Below, in pieces: positions 1 to 7,622 of a DNA stretch of 44,508 nt. The stretch is from a virus. The stretch lies in IMG/VR virus record IMGVR_UViG_3300034101_001689, positions 1 to 44,508 of that record; one strand, 5' to 3'. Below the pieces are notes generated by a model. It ran no database searches. It saw only the letters and a program-made list of their open reading frames with translations, and had not been told where the DNA came from. How positions within the stretch are numbered: position 1 is the first letter of the stretch; the number at the start of each line of letters is the position of its first letter. Made by a program: the position numbers and the translations under genes.

Positions 1-411
1 GCGGTGCGCTCGCTTGGTAGATGCCCGTCTTTTCGCCAACGTTGGTCAGCGTGATCGCTGCGATTCGGGCGTAAGGGTAGTCCGTAACGATTGGGTTTGC
101 GTACCCAGGATCGGTGGTGACCGACGGGTGAATGACTGTCACCAGCGAGTTCGTCCCGAACCCCTGCTGGTCGATCGACGCGCTCGTCCAGATGCCGGTG
201 CCGGTTGCCGCCGACACGCTCGTCCGCGTGGCGAAGAAGAACGGAACGCCAGTGCGAAGTAGCGGCGCACCGTCGCGGTAGAAACGAAACTTGTTGGCCG
301 ACACTTCGACCACCGTGGCCGGGCTGCTGCTCAACGAGATCAGCCGCGTCTTGCTGCCGCTGTCGAACACTTCGCCGCAGTAGCGAAAGCCGGGGCGACG
401 GCGGGCCGAAC
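1..411. repeat. Left copy of 411-bp terminal redundancy
   Basis: Bases 1-411 match 44098-44508 base for base except at positions 26, 58, 132, 241 and 284. The repeat lies inside the tail-nozzle gene, whose frame stays open through both copies. Two differences are silent and three change an amino acid (left copy relative to right: L to F at 241, T to I at 132, T to A at 58). T7-like direct terminal repeats are normally identical, so the mismatches point to an assembly overlap joining two strain variants of a circular or permuted genome. Confidence 0.93.
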
Positions 412-544
412 CCTGCGGCTTGACGTACATGTTGCGCGCCCGACGAAGGCCCGACTGGTGGACCTTGAGGTCGATGCGCCCGTACATCTCGGGGCTGATC
501 TCGCCCCCGTTGAACGACAGTTGCAGTGCGCGGGTGTTCGGCAT
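1..544 (-). CDS. Tail nozzle / stabilisation-type protein, N-terminal part
   Basis: This is the start of a 1,108-residue protein whose remainder lies at the right end of the window (41315-44097). The ATG at 544-542 overlaps the stop of the upstream gene as TGATG. The first residues read MPNTRALQLSFNGGEISPEM, followed by a segment ending NMYVKPQGSARRRPG. This LSFNGGE...SPEMYGR...RRPG pattern is the usual N-terminus of the large podoviral tail protein that follows the tail-tube adaptor, in the position of T7 gp12 (nozzle). Joining the two ends over the 411-bp redundancy preserves frame: 3,327 nt including the stop. The protein would sit at the distal end of the short tail and close the DNA channel. 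The family call rests on motif and gene order; the start is well supported. Confidence 0.85.
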   Translation of the reverse strand, partial: MPNTRALQLSFNGGEISPEMYGRIDLKVHQSGLRRARNMYVKPQGSARRRPGFRYCGEVFDSGSKTRLISLSSSPATVVEVSANKFRFYRDGAPLLRTGVPFFFATRTSVSAATGTGIWTSASIDQQGFGTNSLVTVIHPSVTTDPGYANPIVTDYPYARIAAITLTNVGEKTGIYQASAP

Positions 545-3500
545 CAGCGGTTTCCGATCCAGCTAGGGGTGTGCATCGGCTTGATCTCGGCCTGCGTGGT
601 GGTGTCGTGCGTCGCGGCTCGCATCATCCACGCCGTCGCCATCTGGGCGCATCGCTTGGCCTCCGCTGCGCCGACATCGCCCTTGATAAGCGGGCCAGCC
701 AGCATCGACGCAAGGTGCCACGAAAGCGCGACGTTGAACGTGTTGGTGAACAGCGTCGTGTCGGTGATCTTGGCGATGTAGCGGATCTGCGCGTCCTCCA
801 CGTTCGTGTAGAGGATGCGATCACCGGACGGCAGTAGCTCGATGACGAACTTCTGGGGACTCCAGACGCCGTTCATGGCGAGATCGTCCAATGCCCCTTC
901 CATCGTCAGCGACAAGATGCCGCTCGCATCCGACGGGACCGTGTAAGCGTAAGCCCACTCGGTGCGCGTGTTCGTCGTAGCCGTGAGCGACTTGCGCTTG
1001 ATGGAAAACGACCACGAACCCATCTCGATCAAGCTGTCGCGGGCGATCGGATAGAAGCGAGCGCACAAGCTGGCCTGCGCCGAACCGTCCGGCGGGTCGA
1101 TGCTGGTGATCTTGGCCGTCTCGCCGATGTTGGCGAGTGCGAGGTTGCAGATGTCCACCTCGCTGGACCCCATGCGCTGCACCGACATCCACTGCTCGTA
1201 GATGCGCTGACCCAGCGTGTTCATGCCGGTGCCCGAGTAGTGGATGCCGTCCAACGTCATCGGCAGATCGGAGGTCTGCACCGATCGGCTGTACGGGTCT
1301 TCGTCCACCATGCGGTCGATGGCGGCGTTGATGACATCGGCGTACACCCACAGGACGTTCGGTCGGACCTTTGGAGCGATCCACGGGATCTTGTGCGCCG
1401 AGATGCTGCACAGGCCACGCTCGCGGATGGCGGCGCGCACCTGATTCTTCAACGCAACGCAGTTGCGGTAGTAGCGATCGGCCCGCGCTGCCGTAGTCGA
1501 GTCCTCCTCGCCTTGCGTCCAGACGATGCCGATGCATTCGCCCGTGTCGCCCTGCGCCTCAAAGGCGATTTTGGCCGCGTCCAGAACGTCAAGCAGGCGG
1601 GCGTAGCAGTTGCTTGGATCACCAGCCGACCACGAAGACTGCTGGTCGGGGTCGAACCACGCTTGCCCAGTCAGGCCAGACAGAGGGATGACCTCTCGCT
1701 GGGCCAAGCTGGTGCCTCCCACCGCGAACGGGATGACGTAGACCGGCTCTCCAGCGTATTCGTGGATGCGAACCGCCAACCCCGTGTAGTGCGCCTGCTT
1801 GGGCTGCGGCATCAACGAGATGCCACGGAACGGCTGGTAGTTGCCAGCGGTCGGCGTGTAGTGGTTTGGGTAGTTGAAGCCCGGCGGGTACGGGTTGCTC
1901 TTGTCCTTGCCGTAAACCGTAGACGCCTGCTTGCCCGACTGGTTCTGAATCACCATGAACGCGCCGCCGGGGAAGTCGGTGAACCACTGCTGCGCTCCGG
2001 TCACCGCTGGCCCGTTGTACGTCGCGCTGAAGGTGTACGTCAGGAACACGCCGACGAGCGAGATGTCCTTGACGAAGTACGGCCTGCCGCGCTCGATCTC
2101 GGGCGGGAGCGCACTGGCGATGATCTCGAAAGCGTCGCTGGTTGCAGGAGCCGCGCTGAACGCCTGGGCCATAGTGATGGCCGTGGTGGTGTTGCTGGAG
2201 ATCAGCCGAACTTGGCCCTTGAGCGCACCGGAGCGGAACCGGACGTAGCGGCCAGCATAGTTCGCTCCCACTCCAAGGCTGGAGCAGTTAATGACCGAAC
2301 TGGTTGAACCAGCCGTTGCTGCGTTTGTGTTACCAACGGAAGGTCCGTCGCCGTAGAACTCGATTTGCGTGTTCTTCGCCAGGAAGTCGGTCAGGAAGGT
2401 GAACGTGATCGGGCTTCCTGGGCCAGCGCAGTTTATCTGCGTAGAGGTCGGGATGTTGTGGTATGCCTCGCCCTCAAACGGCGACCACGGCAGCCACATG
2501 GCGAACTTGCTGAACGGGATCTGCTGCCCAGCCCAGCTTGGCGGCTGGATCGTGTACGTCGCGCTGGCTTCGGTTGAGTTGGTGAACGGCTGGCCAACTT
2601 CGACAACGCTCTTGCCAGACGAGTTGAGGTAGATGTCGCCGCAGGGCCGCGTCTGCCCAGCGTTGGCACCAGAAGTGCAGGTGATCGTCAGGCCGGTCAG
2701 CGTGCCACGGTACGTCGGGCGACGCTCAATACTGATGCGGTGCGGGAGGTCGAAGCAGCGAAGCGTGGTGTCGCCGCCGATCTGCGTGAAGATGAGCGGA
2801 GCAGCACCGTTGTTGTTCCAAGTGACCAACGCGTCAGCACTGTCGCGCAGATCGACAACTTGCTGGCCGTTCGACGTAGACACCACGTTGACGGTGTACG
2901 GTGTGGTCGAGGACAGCCCGGTCGGCAAGCTGCCTCCAGTCCCAGCCGTGACCAAGACCGTCGCCGGGTACACGTTGCTGTAGAGGTGCTGGCCGTCGAG
3001 GCGGAACTGATGGTTGGAACCGTGCAGCAACGCTGCAACCGTGTTCGTTGCAGGCTTCCTCAGGATGACCGAGCCGAGCGTGCCTACGGTCGTGACGGTT
3101 TGCCCCGTAGCTTGGGTTGTTACTGGCACCGTAACCAGTGTGTAGGTTGGCCCAGGCGTGCTGCTTAGTGCCAGATTTTGCGACGTAGTGTTCGGGTGAA
3201 CCCAATAATCCACGTTCGACAGGTACGGCCCAAGATCAGCCGAGATGCGAACTCTCTGATTCACCTCAATGCCATGAGCGGAACCAAACACCAAGGCGTT
3301 GGAACCTTGGTTTGCATTACTTGGGGTCGCGGTCGCTTCTGCCGCCACAACCGATTCAACCGTGTATTCGGGCGTCTGCTGCGGGCTTCCTACGAGGTTG
3401 ACGATCGGTAGGCCGTGAGGCAACGACGGCGCGATGATCTCCGCCGCTGGGTTGCCGCCCGTGCCCATCGTGATGTTGGCACCGCCACGGGTGGCAGCGA

Positions 3501-4452
3501 TGCGAATCACTCCGGTTGCAGCATCGGCGTAGGTGACGATGTAGCGTCCATCGATCGTCACTGCGTTGTTGATAATGCCAGCAAACCGAATCCACTCGCC
3601 AACTTGCAGCAGGCTAAAAGCTACAAGGTTCACGGTAAGAACGATGTCGGCAGATCCGTTTGCCGTGGTGACCAAGGAACCCGTCTGCCCATTGTTGTCG
3701 AACGCTGGCGAAAGCACCACGACATCCGAGTCCGTCATCGGCTGCGACGCGAGGTGGACGCTGACGATGCCTGGGGCGGCGGCGTTGGGGTCCTTCCCGC
3801 TGTAGGCGAGTCCAGGCACCTTCACATCGTAGGTGCCAGCGTCGTTGACGCCGCCCAGCGTGTTGGCAAGCACAACCGTGCTGGTCGTGCCAACCGCGCC
3901 GCCCGTGAACGGGTAGATGAACTCCTCGCCGGATTCGGGCGGAGGAGTCATCAACGGGCTGACGTAGACCGTCGTGCCCAACGCCGTGCTGGTGATCGTG
4001 TGCTGCCGACCGTCACGCTTGCGCGTCAGGACGATGTTGCGCGGGTTGTATTGCCACTCCAGCGAAGTCACCAGCTTGTCCGCCGTGCTGCCAGCAGCGA
4101 CCGTGCAGACGCCTGGGTACTTGAAGTTGGTGCTCTTGACGATGTTCGTCTGCGCCGGAAGCGGATCGTAGAACGTCAGCATCCGAACGGCCTGCACCGC
4201 CTTGCCCTTCGTGTTGGCTACCTGCCACGGGCGACCCTTCGGCCCATCGCCAAGAACGCCGCTCTGGCGGCCACCGGAGAAGGTGTACGGCAGGTTCAGC
4301 ACATCGCTGTAGCTGCCCTCCGCGTGCTGGATCGCGTTGACCTGCGGATTGCGCAGCGCGATCTGCAAGTTCTCGTCCTCCCAACTCTGCGCGTCCGCAA
4401 AGGGGGCACTGTTGCTCTGACCAATCGCCAACAAGAACTTGCGCTTTGCCAC
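544..4452 (-). CDS. SGNH/sialate-esterase-like tail protein fused to a tail-tube adaptor (gp11-like) domain
   Basis: The start is GTG at 4452, preceded by a strong AAGGAG site; an upstream in-frame GTG at 4494 falls inside a terminator stem and is rejected. The 1,302-residue product opens with GQSNS (residues 11-15, presumed nucleophile Ser13). It later shows VGGTSL (about 911-916), WTQGEEDS (978-985) and DGIHYSG (1068-1074), which are the blocks of SGNH hydrolases of the sialate O-acetylesterase type. From about residue 1100 (DICNLALANIGE) to the end it matches the T7 gp11-like tail-tube adaptor in pattern and length, about 200 residues. About 900 beta-rich residues separate the first two esterase blocks. 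The enzyme probably deacetylates surface polysaccharide and is held on the tail by its adaptor domain. No stop or second ribosome site separates the two parts. Catalytic residues are inferred from motifs. Confidence 0.82.
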   Translation of the reverse strand: MAKRKFLLAIGQSNSAPFADAQSWEDENLQIALRNPQVNAIQHAEGSYSDVLNLPYTFSGGRQSGVLGDGPKGRPWQVANTKGKAVQAVRMLTFYDPLPAQTNIVKSTNFKYPGVCTVAAGSTADKLVTSLEWQYNPRNIVLTRKRDGRQHTITSTALGTTVYVSPLMTPPPESGEEFIYPFTGGAVGTTSTVVLANTLGGVNDAGTYDVKVPGLAYSGKDPNAAAPGIVSVHLASQPMTDSDVVVLSPAFDNNGQTGSLVTTANGSADIVLTVNLVAFSLLQVGEWIRFAGIINNAVTIDGRYIVTYADAATGVIRIAATRGGANITMGTGGNPAAEIIAPSLPHGLPIVNLVGSPQQTPEYTVESVVAAEATATPSNANQGSNALVFGSAHGIEVNQRVRISADLGPYLSNVDYWVHPNTTSQNLALSSTPGPTYTLVTVPVTTQATGQTVTTVGTLGSVILRKPATNTVAALLHGSNHQFRLDGQHLYSNVYPATVLVTAGTGGSLPTGLSSTTPYTVNVVSTSNGQQVVDLRDSADALVTWNNNGAAPLIFTQIGGDTTLRCFDLPHRISIERRPTYRGTLTGLTITCTSGANAGQTRPCGDIYLNSSGKSVVEVGQPFTNSTEASATYTIQPPSWAGQQIPFSKFAMWLPWSPFEGEAYHNIPTSTQINCAGPGSPITFTFLTDFLAKNTQIEFYGDGPSVGNTNAATAGSTSSVINCSSLGVGANYAGRYVRFRSGALKGQVRLISSNTTTAITMAQAFSAAPATSDAFEIIASALPPEIERGRPYFVKDISLVGVFLTYTFSATYNGPAVTGAQQWFTDFPGGAFMVIQNQSGKQASTVYGKDKSNPYPPGFNYPNHYTPTAGNYQPFRGISLMPQPKQAHYTGLAVRIHEYAGEPVYVIPFAVGGTSLAQREVIPLSGLTGQAWFDPDQQSSWSAGDPSNCYARLLDVLDAAKIAFEAQGDTGECIGIVWTQGEEDSTTAARADRYYRNCVALKNQVRAAIRERGLCSISAHKIPWIAPKVRPNVLWVYADVINAAIDRMVDEDPYSRSVQTSDLPMTLDGIHYSGTGMNTLGQRIYEQWMSVQRMGSSEVDICNLALANIGETAKITSIDPPDGSAQASLCARFYPIARDSLIEMGSWSFSIKRKSLTATTNTRTEWAYAYTVPSDASGILSLTMEGALDDLAMNGVWSPQKFVIELLPSGDRILYTNVEDAQIRYIAKITDTTLFTNTFNVALSWHLASMLAGPLIKGDVGAAEAKRCAQMATAWMMRAATHDTTTQAEIKPMHTPSWIGNR

Positions 4453-4470
4453 TGGAGTCTCCTTGCCTAC

Positions 4471-4509
4471 AAAAAGAAAGCCCCGCCGCACCACGCGGCA
4501 CGGCAGGGC
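4471..4509 (-). terminator. Rho-independent terminator after the capsid genes
   Basis: On the minus strand a GCCCTGCCG arm (4509-4501) and a CGGCGGGGC arm (4488-4480) form a GC-rich stem, with one G-T pair, around a 12-nt loop. A T-rich tail, TTTCTTTTT (4479-4471), follows. It lies 23 bp after the cement-protein stop and just before the esterase-adaptor gene, so it should reduce tail-gene transcription relative to capsid genes. Confidence 0.85.
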
Positions 4510-4531
4510 CAGTCTTGTCTACCCAGCTACG

Positions 4532-5014
4532 TCAGGCGGTGAAGCCCGAGGCGTAGAACCGGCGACCGTCCTGCACATCGTGAACGATGGCGACGGTGGC
4601 CACGTTGGTGGTCCCGGTGAACGTGCCCGTGGTCGCGGCACGAGCAAAGATGTAGCGCGGAAGCGTGTTTCCGATGCTGCCAGGGGCACCAGCAGGGATC
4701 GACGCCTTGTAGGTGCGGCCAGCGTCCAGATGGCCGCTTGCACGAACAAGTGTGTTGGTCAGGTTGGCGATGAAGCCCGCACCCGACTTGTCGGCGTTCG
4801 CACCGCCCCACAGCGAAAACACGGCATCGGTGCCACCAGCCCAAGTGGTCGGGATGGAGATGAAGAAGTAAAGTTCCTCGCCGCTCTGAAGATCGCGGGC
4901 ACCGCCAGCCGTCGCGCCACCAACCGACTGCGTGTCGATGACATCGACGCTGTCATAGTTGGCAGCCGCCGTGGCGTTCGGAGTGGACAGCGTGAGTTGC
5001 TGATCGAGAATCAT
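4532..5014 (-). CDS. Capsid cement / decoration protein (Bbp16-like)
   Basis: A 160-residue protein beginning MILDQQLTLSTPNATAAANY. It follows the major capsid gene after 39 bp with its own Shine-Dalgarno (AAAAGGAAAC, then ATG). The opening MILD..LTLS, Ser/Thr/Gly-rich beta composition and position directly after a GP7-type capsid gene fit the Bbp16-type cement protein of phage BPP-1 and relatives, which binds the outside of the expanded shell. The middle part (TAGGARDLQSGEELYFFISI) resembles the family's beta core. A strong terminator follows, consistent with high expression together with the capsid. Family assignment is by pattern and context. Confidence 0.75.
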   Translation of the reverse strand: MILDQQLTLSTPNATAAANYDSVDVIDTQSVGGATAGGARDLQSGEELYFFISIPTTWAGGTDAVFSLWGGANADKSGAGFIANLTNTLVRASGHLDAGRTYKASIPAGAPGSIGNTLPRYIFARAATTGTFTGTTNVATVAIVHDVQDGRRFYASGFTA

Positions 5015-5053
5015 TGGTTTGTTTCCTTTTGGTTGTTCAGGTGGTCAGGTGGA

Positions 5054-6070
5054 TTAAGCCGGGACCGACTGTTCGTTGTTGGTCAGCGCGTCCACCTTGC
5101 GGATCGGGATGCCCTGGAACGTCAGCCACGACATCGGCGTGCCGAACTGCGACAGGCCCTTCTCGATGTCGAGAACGCCGTTCGTCCGGTCCATGGCGAT
5201 GATGCGCAGGCCGCTGTAGAGCGTGCGATTCATGTAGAAGGCTGGCTTGATGCCGCCCCACGACGGGATCTTGTCCATCGCTCGCGCCATCATCTTGATG
5301 AGCAGCGTAGCGTCGCCTGCGGCTTGGCCTTCACCCGCAGCCAAGATGCCGCTGGACGAGACGTTGGCGATGCGCACGACGTACCGCCAGTCCTTGACGG
5401 CCAGACCCGGCTTCCACTGGAAGCGCGAGACATACGCCTGCATGCGGTTGGTGCCGTCGAAGATCGTCTGGATGCCCAGGTCTTCCTTCATCAGACCCGC
5501 GTTGCTGCCCTTCGGGAACGGGCAGTAGACCGTCCGATCCGACCAGCCGACGAGGTAGACCGACGAAAGGTTGTTGGTGCCGCCCGCCCGCAGGACGTTG
5601 GTGCCGTTGCCAGCCGAAGCCGAGGTATAGCGATTTTCAAAACCAAGGAACTGCTTGGGGTCCGTGGTGACGTTGCCCTTGAACAGCCCGGTGACGAACG
5701 TCTGGTTCATCGACTCGATGAACGCAACGTCTTCGCTCAGACGGAACGAGTTGGTGTTGCCATTCAGCTTGGCGAGGTCAACGTCCATTTCGGAACGCGC
5801 CTCGATCATCGCGCACGCCTCGTCCACCTGGGCCGTCGTGCTCTTGCTCGACGGGATGCCCTGGTTCAGAGCGCGGTAGTAGGTCGTGGGGAGGCCAGTA
5901 CGGATGACAACGCGCTCGCCGGTCGGGAGGTTGCCTTCCTTCCAGACGCAGTCCTCAAGGACTTCGTTGGTCTGGGAGAGAAGCTCCGCAACGTCAGCAA
6001 TGCTGCCGTCGGGATGAACGCGCTTGGCCCAGTCGGCCAGCGTCAGGTTGGTCTGTGCAAGAGTAGCCAT
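5054..6070 (-). CDS. Major capsid protein (GP7 / Bbp17 type)
   Basis: A 338-residue protein starting MATLAQTNLTLADWAKRVHP. Family hallmarks are visible: LADWAKR..PDG near residue 11, LLSQTNEVLEDCVWKEGNLP near residue 30, RTGLPTTYYRALNQG near residue 57, SKSTTAQVDEACAMIEARSE near residue 74, and a conserved ESMNQTFVTGLFKGN near residue 119. This is the GP7-type HK97-fold capsid family of many podoviruses. Neighbours agree: scaffold 24 bp upstream, cement 39 bp downstream. No obvious Shine-Dalgarno precedes the ATG, which is odd for the most abundant virion protein; translation may depend on readthrough coupling from the scaffold. Confidence 0.93.
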   Translation of the reverse strand: MATLAQTNLTLADWAKRVHPDGSIADVAELLSQTNEVLEDCVWKEGNLPTGERVVIRTGLPTTYYRALNQGIPSSKSTTAQVDEACAMIEARSEMDVDLAKLNGNTNSFRLSEDVAFIESMNQTFVTGLFKGNVTTDPKQFLGFENRYTSASAGNGTNVLRAGGTNNLSSVYLVGWSDRTVYCPFPKGSNAGLMKEDLGIQTIFDGTNRMQAYVSRFQWKPGLAVKDWRYVVRIANVSSSGILAAGEGQAAGDATLLIKMMARAMDKIPSWGGIKPAFYMNRTLYSGLRIIAMDRTNGVLDIEKGLSQFGTPMSWLTFQGIPIRKVDALTNNEQSVPA

Positions 6071-6094
6071 TTCGGATGTTCAGGGGGTCGTGGT

Positions 6095-6715
6095 TCAGGT
6101 CTTGTAGAAGGACTCCGCGATGGAGTTGAAGTCACGCGGGCCAGTCACCTGAGCGGCTCGCGCACTTTTTCCGCCAACGAAATGATCTTCGGAGATCATC
6201 TCTCCAGCCTTGCGGAACAACCGCACCATCTCGGGATGGTTGACGAGGCCGGATTCCTTCAGCAACTCCTTCAGCGTGGGCGAAGCCAGTGCCTCATACG
6301 CCTTGTTGGCGACTTGGAGAGAAGCCTCCAGCTTTGCGCCGCCGAACTCGGGATCGTTCTTGGACTGGTTCAGCCACTCTGCACGCGCCGTGTCGAGCTT
6401 CGCCAGTTCGGCCTGCTTCATGGCAGGTGCCATCTGGTCGAGGATCTTTTGCGCGTTGTCCTTGTTGATGTTCAAGGACTTTGCGAGTTCCGTGTACGTT
6501 GACAGGACGCCAGGGTCGTACTCACCCGTGAGGGTGAAGTCTTCTGCCTTGGGGGCAGACTCGCTCTTGGGTTGCTCCGTCGCCTTGGCTTCCTGCTTTG
6601 GCGGCGTGGTCTGCTCGCTCTGCTTCGTCGGAGTTGCCTCCGTCTTGGCAGGAGCGGTCGCTGCGGCTTGGCCTTCGTTTGTGGTTGGGGCGGCCCCCGT
6701 CAGCATGTCGGTCAT
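6095..6715 (-). CDS. Capsid scaffold protein
   Basis: A 206-residue acidic, Ala/Lys/Glu-rich protein. Residues 1-60 are a low-complexity Ala/Pro/Thr/Gln stretch. The rest is helical and rich in charged residues, with a clear STYTELAKSLNINKDNAQKIL segment split near residues 71-91. The C-terminus ends RDFNSIAESFYKT. This composition and the position between a Bbp19-like gene and the major capsid gene are typical of phage scaffolds, which line the procapsid and leave before packaging. The ATG overlaps the upstream stop as ATGA. Function is inferred from composition and gene order, since scaffold sequences diverge fast. Confidence 0.8.
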   Translation of the reverse strand: MTDMLTGAAPTTNEGQAAATAPAKTEATPTKQSEQTTPPKQEAKATEQPKSESAPKAEDFTLTGEYDPGVLSTYTELAKSLNINKDNAQKILDQMAPAMKQAELAKLDTARAEWLNQSKNDPEFGGAKLEASLQVANKAYEALASPTLKELLKESGLVNHPEMVRLFRKAGEMISEDHFVGGKSARAAQVTGPRDFNSIAESFYKT

Positions 6716-7029
6716 TCAGATTGCTGCGCGGCTTCGCGCATCATCAGCGGGTACAGGTCCGAGCAGTGCGTGTTGACCAAGCCCAAGAGTCTTCGTGCTG
6801 ATTCCCGCTTCCCTTCTTCAAACGCCATCTGGCCGAAGTTGGGGTGGAAAACCGAGTGAAAGACGCCTGCCTTGGCAAGAAGCCGATGCACAATGCGTCG
6901 ACCCCGCTTGCTGCCCATGAGCCACTTGGCGTCCGCGATCTCGTCCTCTGTGGCTAGTCGCTCGCGCAGTGCTCTGTCTGCATCTGCGGCGCGCTGGCCT
7001 TCAAGGTCGAGCGGGTCGTAGTCACTCAC
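6712..7029 (-). CDS. Bbp19-like virion-cluster protein
   Basis: A 105-residue acidic protein with the conserved pattern WLMGSKRGRRIVHRLLAKAG (residues 36-55), then FHSVFHP, FEEGKRESARRLLGLVN and a final LYPLMMREA. This matches the small Bbp19-type family that sits in head modules of many podo- and siphoviruses; its role is not established. The start is GTG at 7029. It has no Shine-Dalgarno; instead it lies exactly 5 nt after a 37-bp element also found before the GNAT-like gene (14538-14574). It overlaps the scaffold start by 4 bases. Confidence 0.8.
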   Translation of the reverse strand: MSDYDPLDLEGQRAADADRALRERLATEDEIADAKWLMGSKRGRRIVHRLLAKAGVFHSVFHPNFGQMAFEEGKRESARRLLGLVNTHCSDLYPLMMREAAQQSE

Positions 7030-7034
7030 GCCAG

Positions 7035-7071
7035 GACGCTAGGTAAGTCCGGCAAAACCCATGTACCCCGT
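7035..7071 (-). promoter_or_regulatory. Conserved 37-bp regulatory element, copy A
   Basis: Read on the minus strand it is ACGGGGTACAT, two variable bases, GTTTTG, seven variable bases, TACCTAGCGTC, then 5 nt and the GTG start of the Bbp19-like gene. The same blocks with the same spacing occur at 14538-14574. It fills most of the 48-bp gap after the stop at 7078. It does not resemble a sigma70 promoter, so it may be a phage-specific late promoter or a translation-control site. Confidence 0.7.
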
Positions 7072-7077
7072 ATGCCA

Positions 7078-7380
7078 TTAGATGACGGCAAGGGCGACCT
7101 TCAGGATACGAGCCACCGCGCTCATCCAGGCGTGCTTGACGGCCATCTGGACCTTGATGCGGTGGTGCAGAGCGCGGTTCTGGGCTTCAGCAGTCAAAGC
7201 CGCCGTCAGCGATTCGACGTTTTCGCCCCGAGCGATGCGGATTGGTAGTAGTGCCGCGTCCTCGGCCATGGCCATCAGTTCGGCCCGAAGCTGGGGGTCG
7301 TTGATCTCCGATTCAAACTCCGCGAACAAGGTGTGCAGCTCGTCGCGGACGATCGACTCGATCTGGTTGGGGACGGCCAT
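7078..7380 (-). CDS. Small helical protein of the putative lysis cluster
   Basis: A 100-residue protein, MAVPNQIESIVRDELHTLFA onward, largely alpha-helical by composition, with a hydrophobic end (ARILKVALAVI). No catalytic motif is visible and I do not recognise the family. Its ATG overlaps the lipoprotein stop (TGATG), so it is translationally coupled to a holin-like and a lipoprotein gene. That context makes a role in lysis or envelope interaction possible, but this is inference only. Confidence 0.65.
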   Translation of the reverse strand: MAVPNQIESIVRDELHTLFAEFESEINDPQLRAELMAMAEDAALLPIRIARGENVESLTAALTAEAQNRALHHRIKVQMAVKHAWMSAVARILKVALAVI

Positions 7381-7622
7381 CAGCGCACCTCGACGTTCTT
7401 CTCGTCAGCCGCAATGCGGTCGCTCCACGCCTGGAGGCCGCGCAAGTGCGTAGCCTTGGCCTGCGCGTCCATCACCGGGTCAGCGGTGACGTAGGCGATC
7501 ATCATGGGGGCGAACCAGTTGTAGGTCGCCCGGTCGGCGGCGATGCGCTGACGGTCAGGACCGCAGCAGCCAACGAGGAGCAGGGACGCCGCAAGCGCGA
7601 CACGACGGGCGAGGGTGTTCAT
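7380..7622 (-). CDS. Phage lipoprotein
   Basis: An 80-residue protein with an N-terminal signal peptide (MNTLARRVALAASLLLVGCC) and lipobox LVGC with Cys19 as the probable lipidation site. The mature part reads ADRATYNWFAPMMIAYVTAD and later LRGLQAWSDRIAADE, a pattern seen in small phage lipoproteins next to holin genes. It could act at the outer membrane as an o-spanin-like or superinfection-exclusion protein; it lacks the Pro-rich mature region of classical Rz1. It overlaps the holin-like gene by ATGA. Confidence 0.75.
   Translation of the reverse strand: MNTLARRVALAASLLLVGCCGPDRQRIAADRATYNWFAPMMIAYVTADPVMDAQAKATHLRGLQAWSDRIAADEKNVEVR

Noticed and set aside
4439-6502. Long plus-strand frame of 687 codons opposite the capsid genes
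   Set aside because: It is antisense to well-supported cement, capsid and scaffold genes, is Arg/Val/Asp-biased, and arises from high GC at third positions. Other long plus-strand frames (1240-2307, 3415-4542, 14514-16175, 30806-32218, 39043-40629) are rejected for the same reason.
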